This document shows positions 6,274 through 11,947 of a stretch of DNA of 11,947 nt, piece after piece. The stretch is taken from positions 1 through 11,947 of the forward strand of contig JAHDBO010000040.1 of the NCBI GenBank assembly GCA_020630355.1. The letters run 5' to 3'. Both the position numbers and the translations under genes were made by a program. The notes under the pieces were generated by a model, which saw only the letters and a program-made list of their open reading frames with translations, was not told the DNA's origin and did no database searches. The first letter of the stretch is position 1, and the number at the start of each line of letters is the position of its first letter. The DNA is from Saprospiraceae bacterium. Its GTDB lineage: Bacteria; Bacteroidota; Bacteroidia; Chitinophagales; Saprospiraceae.

Positions 6274-8816
6274 TGGCGGGTTTGAACTGGTTGATAAAAA
6301 TGGCCTGGCGGGATAGCCGTCGCAATCGAGGCCGCCTGCTCTTGTTTATCTCCTCTATCATATTGGGGATAGCCGCATTGGTGGCGATTAATTCTTTTGG
6401 TGAAAACCTCAAAAAAGACATAGACCTGCAAGCCAAAACGCTCCTAGGGGCAGATATGGCATTGAACGGCAATAGCCCTGCTAGTGATAGCATCCTACAG
6501 TGGATTGATTCGGTGAGTGTGGAGTCTGCTTCTAGGGCAGATTTTCCCTCGATGGTGCTTTTCCCGAAAGGGGGCGGTACACGCTTGTCGCAAATTTCAT
6601 CTGTCAAGGGGCAATATCCTTTTTATGGAAAATTGACGACGACGCCCACCGAAGCACAAGCAACTTTCTTGGATGGATCGCCCAAGGTTTTGGTGGACAA
6701 AGCCTTAATGGTGCAGTTTGACGCAAGCGTAGGAGATTCGATAAAAGTAGGGGAAGTGACCTTCAAGATCGAAGGGCAATTAGAGGCCGTGCCTGGTCGT
6801 TCGGGCTTGACCTCGGCGGCATTGCCCGTGGTCTATATCCCGTCCCAATTTCTAGAAGATACGGAATTGGTACAGCGGGGCAGTCGGGTGGAATATAATT
6901 ATTATCTCCGTATAGATGAAAGCATCAATCCCGATACACTAGGCGTCCAAAACAGGGATTTCCTTCGGTCGGCATCGCTCCGCTACGAGACAGTGGCTTC
7001 TCGACAAGAAAGCGTCAGTCAAGCCTTCGATAGCATGAACAGCTTCTTGAATTTGGTAGCTTTTATCGCGCTGTTACTGGGGTGCATCGGTGTGGCGAGT
7101 GCGGTCAATATATACATCAAAGATAAGATCTCGACGGTGGCGGTGCTGCGCTGTTTGGGTGTGAGCGGACGACAGGCCTTCGGGATTTATTTGATTCAGA
7201 TACTGGCCTTGGGCTTACTTGGAGCGGTTCTGGGAGCTTTGTTGGGAATAGGGGTGCAACAGTTATTGCCGATTGTTTTGAATGAGTTTTTACCCTTGGA
7301 GGATGTCTCTAAAGCAGTCTCTTGGCCTTCGGTTTTCCAAGGCGTAGTAACAGGTGTTGCGGTTTCCTTACTGTTCGGAATGTTGCCTTTGATAGCGGTA
7401 CGGAATATTTCTCCCTTGCGGACGCTTCGGGCTTCTTTCGATGAGGCGGGGCAGGGTGTTGATTGGTTGAGAATCGTGGTCATCGCCTTGATTGCCTTGT
7501 TTGTCATCGGCTTTGCATGGTTGCAAATCGGTAATTGGACGGCGGCCTTCTTCTTTACGCTAGCGGTTGGAGTAGGCTTCTTGATTTTGGCGGCTGTCGC
7601 CAAAATATTGATGTGGGCAGTGCGCCGTTTCTTCCCTGTAAGCTGGAGTTACGTCGCTCGGCAAAGTATCGCCAATTTGTATCGACCAAATAATCAAACT
7701 TTGATTTTGGTGGTCTCCATTGGTTTGGGTACAGCGCTCGTGGCAACTTTATTTTTTATACAAAATTTATTGCTAGGACAGGTTGCCTTATCTGGTGCAG
7801 GCAATCAACCCAATATGATTGTATTCGGCATCCAAGCCAACCAAAAAGAAGGTGTAGTGGATTTGGCGAAAGCCAGAAACTTACCTGTGATACAACAAGT
7901 GCCTATCGTGACCATTCGCTTGCACAGCATCAATGGCATGACCAAGGCGGACTTCCTGCAAGATACGCTGACTAAAGGGCGTCGTCGCTGGGTCTATGAC
8001 CGAGAATATCGAGTAACTTATCGGGATACATTGATTGAAACCGAAAAAATCACGAAGGGAGAATGGCATACGGAAATAGATAATCCTGATCCAGATTTAC
8101 CCTATGTTTCCTTGTCGGATAGGATTGCGAACGCTATGCAAGTAGCCCCTGGCGATACGCTGACCTTTAATGTGCAAGGACGGTTGATAGAGACCTTGGT
8201 TTCTAGTGTTCGGGAAGTGGATTTCAGTAGGATACAAACGAATTTCTTTGTCGTGTTCCAGTCGGGTGTACTGGAAAAAGCGCCGCAGTTCAATGTCTTG
8301 ATTTCTAGGGTAAACTCTACAGAAGAATCCGCGCTGTTCCAAAAAGAACTCGTTTCCAAATATCCAAACGTTTCCGCTATCGACATCACGCAGATATTGA
8401 AATCGGTCGAGGAAATTCTAGGGAAAGTCTCTTTTGTGATTCGCTTTATGGCGATGTTCAGTATTCTGACGGGTTTGTTGGTTTTGATTAGTTCGGTGGT
8501 CTTGAGCCGTTATCAGCGGATACAAGAATCGGTCTTGCTGCGTACACTCGGGGCGAGTCGGCGACAGATACTGATGATTAACGCTTTTGAATATTTCGCC
8601 CTAGGCGCATTGGCGGCATTGACGGGGATTGGGCTGGCGTTTGGAGCAAGTTATCTGCTTGCGGTATTCAGTTTCCAAGTACCTTTTGTGCCTGATTTCT
8701 GGCCAGCCTTGTGGCTGTTATTAGCGATTACTGGCTTGACCGTTTTCATCGGTATGGCGAACAGTCGGGAAGTGTTAGCAAAACCGCCTTTGGAAGTATT
8801 GCGGAAGGAGGTATGA
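6273..8816 (+). CDS. ABC transporter permease, YbbP-type (MacB/FtsX superfamily, about ten TM helices)
   Basis: The protein has 847 residues, close in size and plan to YbbP-type permeases. The N terminus (AWRDSRRNRGR before TM1, about 22-42, then LLGADMAL) matches that group. A periplasmic MacB-like domain follows to about 255. TM2-4 lie near 258-282, 301-330 and 353-375; TM5-7 near 398-420, 423-449 and 475-502; a second periplasmic domain spans about 503-715; TM8-10 lie near 720-745, 774-796 and 808-829. Two FtsX-type coupling segments are visible: LRCLGVSGRQ after TM2 and LRTLGASRRQ after TM8. Such proteins use ATP hydrolysis to transmit motion across the inner membrane, for lipid, lipoprotein or peptide handling; the cargo here is unknown. 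It is translationally coupled to the ATPase and followed by a clear terminator. Confidence 0.92.
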   Translation: MAGLNWLIKMAWRDSRRNRGRLLLFISSIILGIAALVAINSFGENLKKDIDLQAKTLLGADMALNGNSPASDSILQWIDSVSVESASRADFPSMVLFPKGGGTRLSQISSVKGQYPFYGKLTTTPTEAQATFLDGSPKVLVDKALMVQFDASVGDSIKVGEVTFKIEGQLEAVPGRSGLTSAALPVVYIPSQFLEDTELVQRGSRVEYNYYLRIDESINPDTLGVQNRDFLRSASLRYETVASRQESVSQAFDSMNSFLNLVAFIALLLGCIGVASAVNIYIKDKISTVAVLRCLGVSGRQAFGIYLIQILALGLLGAVLGALLGIGVQQLLPIVLNEFLPLEDVSKAVSWPSVFQGVVTGVAVSLLFGMLPLIAVRNISPLRTLRASFDEAGQGVDWLRIVVIALIALFVIGFAWLQIGNWTAAFFFTLAVGVGFLILAAVAKILMWAVRRFFPVSWSYVARQSIANLYRPNNQTLILVVSIGLGTALVATLFFIQNLLLGQVALSGAGNQPNMIVFGIQANQKEGVVDLAKARNLPVIQQVPIVTIRLHSINGMTKADFLQDTLTKGRRRWVYDREYRVTYRDTLIETEKITKGEWHTEIDNPDPDLPYVSLSDRIANAMQVAPGDTLTFNVQGRLIETLVSSVREVDFSRIQTNFFVVFQSGVLEKAPQFNVLISRVNSTEESALFQKELVSKYPNVSAIDITQILKSVEEILGKVSFVIRFMAMFSILTGLLVLISSVVLSRYQRIQESVLLRTLGASRRQILMINAFEYFALGALAALTGIGLAFGASYLLAVFSFQVPFVPDFWPALWLLLAITGLTVFIGMANSREVLAKPPLEVLRKEV

Positions 8817-8828
8817 TGGATTGAGCAG

Positions 8829-8863
8829 GAATAAAGACTTTAGATGTCTTTATTCAGCTTTTT
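8829..8863 (+). terminator. rho-independent terminator after the ABC transporter operon
   Basis: GAATAAAGAC (8829-8838) pairs perfectly with GTCTTTATTC (8846-8855) around a seven-base loop. AGC and a run of five T residues (8859-8863) follow, with further T-rich sequence. It starts 12 bp after the permease stop and separates this operon from the ATP-grasp pair. Confidence 0.85.
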
Positions 8864-8921
8864 AATTTTAAAATATGCGGTAGAGTAGTCATTTTTGATT
8901 TCTAAAAAGATTAAAACTGTC

Positions 8922-9959
8922 ATGCAGCACCCCCTTTTTACTCGACTGACCAACTGGGAATTCTGGCCGATGTGGCTGGTTTACCTCCCTGTTATACCGT
9001 ATTATATCTGGTTGAGCCTAAAGGCTCGTTCCTTGTTTTTTTGGAGTAACGTCAACCCTGAGATTGAATATTCGGGGATGCTCGGAGAATCCAAGCAAAG
9101 AATCATGGATAAAGTACAGGAGCGTTGGAAACCGCTGACCATATATTTGCCGAAAGGCAAAGACCAGTCTTTTCTAAAAAGAGAATTTGAAAAACGAGAG
9201 ATGACTTTTCCCGTTTTCGTAAAACCTGATATTGGGGAGCGAGGGCTGCTAGCGGCAAAATTGGAGGATTGGAAGGCTGTGGAAGAGCATCTGTCTACCG
9301 CTCCGCCCGTCGCATGGCAGTACCAAGCGTTTCTAGAAGAACCTGTTGAATTGGCCGTTTTGCACTTCAGGAAACCAGGCGCAACTAAAGGGGAAATCAC
9401 TTCTGTGACGCTGAAAGGTTTTTTGAAGGTGGAGGGCAATGGCAGGGATTCGATTCGTGATTTAATCTTGTCCTCTCCCCGTGCCAGTCTCCAAATTGAA
9501 CGCTTGGAAAAGGAAATGGGAGAGCGATTGAGCCAAGTTCCCCAAAAAGGAGAAATAGTGTCTTTGGGAGTTGTTGGCAACCATAGTCTCGGCACGGAGT
9601 TCATCAATGCAAATCATCTTATTGACGCTGCTTTGCACCGTGTTTTTGACGAGGTGGAACAATCTTTGGAGGGGATTTTTTACGCACGCTACGATTTGAA
9701 AACAGTGAGTATCGAAGCATTGAAACAAGGGAAAAGCCTCCAAATCATGGAAGTCAATGGCGTGGGTGCCGAGCCAGCACATATTTATGATACGAGTCTT
9801 TCGTTGTATAAGCGATACCAGGCCATTTTTCGGCATTATCGCCAACTCTATGAAATCGGGAGGATACAGCAAGGAAGGGGCATCCCATATATGAGTTTAG
9901 ACGAATACTTTGCTTGGCGCAAACATTTGAAAACCTACTATAATCTAGTGAAATCCTAA
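8922..9959 (+). CDS. membrane-anchored ATP-grasp family ligase-like protein
   Basis: The protein has 345 residues from the ATG at 8922. A hydrophobic N-terminal segment (about 12-35, NWEFWP ... WLSLKARS) should tie it to the inner membrane, followed by a region with NPEIEYSGMLGESK. The rest looks like an ATP-grasp fold: FPVFVKPDIGERG with a probable ATP-binding Lys101, YARYDLKT, and IMEVNGVGAEP with probable Mg-binding Glu277 and Asn279. ATP-grasp enzymes join a carboxylate to an amine or thiol through an acyl phosphate; family members include D-Ala-D-Ala and peptide ligases, but I cannot name the substrate. A TTG at 8895 would add nine residues, but it falls in a -7-like CATTTTTG, so the ATG is preferred. 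It stops two bases before the LysE-family gene, implying a shared transcript. Confidence 0.83.
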   Translation: MQHPLFTRLTNWEFWPMWLVYLPVIPYYIWLSLKARSLFFWSNVNPEIEYSGMLGESKQRIMDKVQERWKPLTIYLPKGKDQSFLKREFEKREMTFPVFVKPDIGERGLLAAKLEDWKAVEEHLSTAPPVAWQYQAFLEEPVELAVLHFRKPGATKGEITSVTLKGFLKVEGNGRDSIRDLILSSPRASLQIERLEKEMGERLSQVPQKGEIVSLGVVGNHSLGTEFINANHLIDAALHRVFDEVEQSLEGIFYARYDLKTVSIEALKQGKSLQIMEVNGVGAEPAHIYDTSLSLYKRYQAIFRHYRQLYEIGRIQQGRGIPYMSLDEYFAWRKHLKTYYNLVKS

Positions 9960-9961
9960 GA

Positions 9962-10573
9962 ATGTTGCATCACTTTCTACTTGGATTACTCGTTAGCTTC
10001 TTGGGGGCATTACCTTTGGGCGTGCTCAATCTGACTGCTGCAGATATTGCTTTGAAAAAAGGGATGTCAGCGGTTTGGTGGTTTGCGCTGGGCGTACTTT
10101 TAGTGGAATATATACAAGCTTTTATTGCGCTCCAATTCAGTAGTTTTTTGATTCAAAATCCACAAGTAGAACAGTATATCCAATGGGCGGTTATCCCATT
10201 GTTTTTGATTTTGGGCATTGGCTATTTGAGTGCTGCTTGGCGCAAGAATAAAACACCATCAAAGAAAACTCGGGGAGAAAAACTCTCTCCTTTTCCAAAA
10301 GGTGTTTTATTGTCTGCCGCCAATCCACTAGCGATTCCGTTTTGGCTAGGAATGGCTACCTACCTTGAACAACAGCAATTACTTGTCTTTAAGACGGTTT
10401 ATATACACACGTTTATTTTGGGAATTATAGTTGGTACATTAGGTGCACTGCTTCTGTTTGGTTGCTTAGGAAACCACTTTCTGAAACGCTTCCCAAAAAT
10501 CAATCAACGTATCTCTTTATTGATAGGATTGATTTTTATTGGGATGGCAGTAATCCAATTGTTAAAATTGTGA
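9962..10573 (+). CDS. LysE/RhtB-family translocator
   Basis: This 203-residue protein is the usual LysE size, with about six membrane helices. The family's N-terminal signature is recognisable as SFLGALPLGVLNLTAADIALKKG (about 13-35), and the mid-protein NPLAIPFWLG motif is intact. A basic cytoplasmic loop, AAWRKNKTPSKKTRGEK, separates the halves. Characterised members export amino acids or other small amines and metabolites from the cytoplasm. The gene starts two bases after the ATP-grasp gene, so the exporter may carry the ligase's product or relieve build-up of its substrate; this is an inference. Its TGA is only 5 bp from the stop of the convergent helical-bundle gene, leaving no room for an intergenic terminator. 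Confidence 0.88.
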   Translation: MLHHFLLGLLVSFLGALPLGVLNLTAADIALKKGMSAVWWFALGVLLVEYIQAFIALQFSSFLIQNPQVEQYIQWAVIPLFLILGIGYLSAAWRKNKTPSKKTRGEKLSPFPKGVLLSAANPLAIPFWLGMATYLEQQQLLVFKTVYIHTFILGIIVGTLGALLLFGCLGNHFLKRFPKINQRISLLIGLIFIGMAVIQLLKL

Positions 10574-10578
10574 TTGGT

Positions 10579-11001
10579 TTACTGAATATCCAAAGCGTTC
10601 TGCACTTCAAGGATATTCGCTAATTTATAAATGCCATTTTCTACTCGAAACTGCTGAGTGCGCAATATTGTTTCTATCTGCTCATCATCAATGATTCGGA
10701 TTAACCCCTCGAATTTCATTATCAATGACTTTTCGGTTTCCAAGCTAAGCATCAAGAGTTCTTGCAAACTGAGCGAGCGGTAGTCAGAGTTTTTAAAGTT
10801 GGAAAATGCTGGTTTAAGGTACCGAAAAGCACCATGCAGTTCTTCTAAGAAGCGGTGTTTTTCCAAAGCTCTAGACTCAAAATAAGATTGCAAAGGCACT
10901 ATCGAAATGCGCCGCTTTATTCTTTCGTATAAAAATGCTAGGAAAAGATAGTTGTCTGTCAAGTATCTCAAATTGGTCTCTACGCTACTCTCATTCCTCA
11001 T
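10579..11001 (-). CDS. hypothetical four-helix protein, possibly ferritin-like
   Basis: The protein has 140 residues, no signal peptide and no membrane segment. The sequence reads as four amphipathic helices (about 10-30, 36-62, 77-103 and 105-135), the size and layout of small ferritin-like bundles. Acidic or histidine residues occur in each: Glu26 (YERIK), Glu47/His49/Glu53/Glu54 (ALEKHRFLEEL), Glu88/Glu90 (SLETEKS) and Glu121 (FRVENG). They could form a metal site, but the classic ExxH spacing is not clear, so metal binding is only a suggestion. It is the second gene of a minus operon, 12 bp after a tandem universal stress protein gene, which fits a stress-related role. I do not recognise a named family with confidence. 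Confidence 0.6.
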   Translation of the reverse strand: MRNESSVETNLRYLTDNYLFLAFLYERIKRRISIVPLQSYFESRALEKHRFLEELHGAFRYLKPAFSNFKNSDYRSLSLQELLMLSLETEKSLIMKFEGLIRIIDDEQIETILRTQQFRVENGIYKLANILEVQNALDIQ

Positions 11002-11013
11002 GGTACAGGTTTT

Positions 11014-11868
11014 TTAATATATCAAAGTGGGTATATCCGCAGCTAAGATTAAATCTCGGCTGCTATCTTGTTTCATAAGGCTTTCCAAGTAGTTTTCATT
11101 ATCATGTTTGAAGGCGAGTAGTGTGCCTTTACGATTACTTACCTCTTCTAATAGGGTAGAGGTCGAAAACGTTCTGTCGGCCCAATTGAAACTAACATCC
11201 ATATTGTTGATGATTGCGCTACGAAGTAATTTGTTGCTTTCTAAGTTTATCGTTGTTAGATCAGTGTCGGAGGGTGCTTTACTGAACATTAAAAACTCTA
11301 CTTGTGCACCTAGGTCACTGGCCAACCGAATCGTCTTAACGGCCTGCGGCATCTCGATGTACCCGTTTCTGAATACATGCACGATTTTATTGAATTTGGC
11401 AGGCTTGTTATTGGGGATGAGTAGTACTGGAACGTCGCTTTTCTTGGCTACTGATGTCTCTACTGTCCCAAAAATTTTATTCAACCAGTCCTGGCCAGAA
11501 GCGTTTTCTATAATTAGAAGATAAGGGGGGAGTAAGTCTTCTTTCCTGAGCATTTCATTGGCATACTCAGGAAGGGCTTCTGCTGGGAAACCAACCTGAC
11601 AACTATGGCTTGTATAGAGCCATTTTTCCTTTCTGATTTTGCTAACGAGCTTATCCATTTTTTGCTCTGCTGCCAGCATCATCTCATGTCCTGTGCTGAT
11701 GCCCGTTGGGCGGGCATGCAACATATCACTGCTAATGACGTGAGGGAAAACAGTGACGTCATGAAGTTGGAGCGGTACTTCTAGCTCCTTTGCCAAGAAT
11801 ATTGAAGCACTGAGCACATGTTTTTCTGGTTTGAAGGCATTGATGTAACTAATTATCTGTTTTTCCAT
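11014..11868 (-). CDS. tandem-domain universal stress protein (UspA superfamily)
   Basis: The protein has 284 residues, the usual size of two fused Usp domains. Domain 1 (about 1-152) ends with the characteristic strand SVAKKSDVPVLLIP. Its nucleotide-loop region reads NASG-x8-GT (Gly125, Gly134-Thr135), a loosened form of the G-2x-G-9x-G(S/T) ATP-binding motif. Domain 2 (about 157-284) ends DLILAADIPTLIY and has no glycine loop, so it probably does not bind ATP. Cytoplasmic Usp proteins accumulate in starvation, redox or other stress and many act by binding ATP or partners. The ATG at 11868 has an A/T-rich leader. It is the first gene of a two-gene operon; the 79 bp upstream to the window edge is A/T-rich with no convincing promoter match. 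Confidence 0.85.
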   Translation of the reverse strand: MEKQIISYINAFKPEKHVLSASIFLAKELEVPLQLHDVTVFPHVISSDMLHARPTGISTGHEMMLAAEQKMDKLVSKIRKEKWLYTSHSCQVGFPAEALPEYANEMLRKEDLLPPYLLIIENASGQDWLNKIFGTVETSVAKKSDVPVLLIPNNKPAKFNKIVHVFRNGYIEMPQAVKTIRLASDLGAQVEFLMFSKAPSDTDLTTINLESNKLLRSAIINNMDVSFNWADRTFSTSTLLEEVSNRKGTLLAFKHDNENYLESLMKQDSSRDLILAADIPTLIY

Positions 11869-11947
11869 GATTTTACACTAAAACGAAGTAAATAGAGGCA
11901 TGTTCAAAAGGACGCTGGCTGAGCTAATATTCTTTATTTAGATTTAA

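Noticed and set aside
7196..7603. 135-codon minus-strand open frame rich in Lys, Thr and Pro
   Set aside because: This is the complement of membrane-helix coding in the permease; the composition is that expected of a reverse-strand shadow.
8890..8897. CATTTTTG as a -7 element for the ATP-grasp operon
   Set aside because: It differs from TAnnTTTG at the first base, and no -33 element is visible at the right distance; used only as weak support for the ATG start.
9002..9607. 201-codon minus-strand open frame
   Set aside because: It is antisense to the ATP-grasp gene, whose motifs read cleanly in the + frame; no leader or family motif supports it.
11869..11947. promoter for the universal stress protein gene
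   Set aside because: The segment is A/T-rich and contains TTTTG on the minus strand, but no sequence close to TAnnTTTG follows at suitable spacing.

Overview
The window looks like a chromosomal segment of a member of the Bacteroidota, possibly a Saprospiria- or Cytophagia-like marine or sludge bacterium (the exact group is an inference). The strongest clue is the first gene, which ends in a type IX secretion (T9SS) type A C-terminal sorting domain, a system restricted to this phylum. Most start codons lack a Shine-Dalgarno sequence and have A/T-rich leaders, and two upstream regions contain the phylum's TAnnTTTG -7 promoter element. There are no rRNA or tRNA genes, CRISPR arrays, phage genes or transposases.

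Layout. Positions 1-611 (+) hold the 3' end of a T9SS cargo protein, followed by a strong hairpin terminator. The minus-strand pair 841-3073 encodes a WS/DGAT acyltransferase and, downstream, an alpha/beta hydrolase; together they suggest making and mobilising neutral lipid. Divergent from it is a + pair (3292-4453): methylmalonyl-CoA epimerase and a TauE/SafE permease. The gap before the next gene carries a 143-bp foldback element with 24-bp arms, probably a REP/MITE-like repeat. A minus-strand PAP2-related membrane protein (4655-5305) comes next. Divergent from that is a + operon (5587-8816) with a LolD/YbbA-type ATPase and an 847-residue YbbP-type permease joined by a TAATG overlap, ending in a clear terminator. 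A second + pair (8922-10573) couples a membrane-anchored ATP-grasp ligase to a LysE-family exporter. Convergent with it, only 5 bp away, a minus pair (10579-11868) encodes a tandem universal stress protein and a small four-helix protein that may be ferritin-like.

How they fit together. These are mostly two-gene operons with 0-16 bp spacing. Lipid and envelope functions dominate: neutral-lipid acyl transfer and hydrolysis, propionyl/methylmalonyl-CoA handling, a PAP2-like membrane protein and an ABC system of the lipoprotein/lipid-handling type. The least explained items, and the best candidates for new biology, are the ATP-grasp plus LysE pair, the foldback repeat, and a short Shine-Dalgarno-led mini-ORF placed between the acyltransferase and hydrolase genes.
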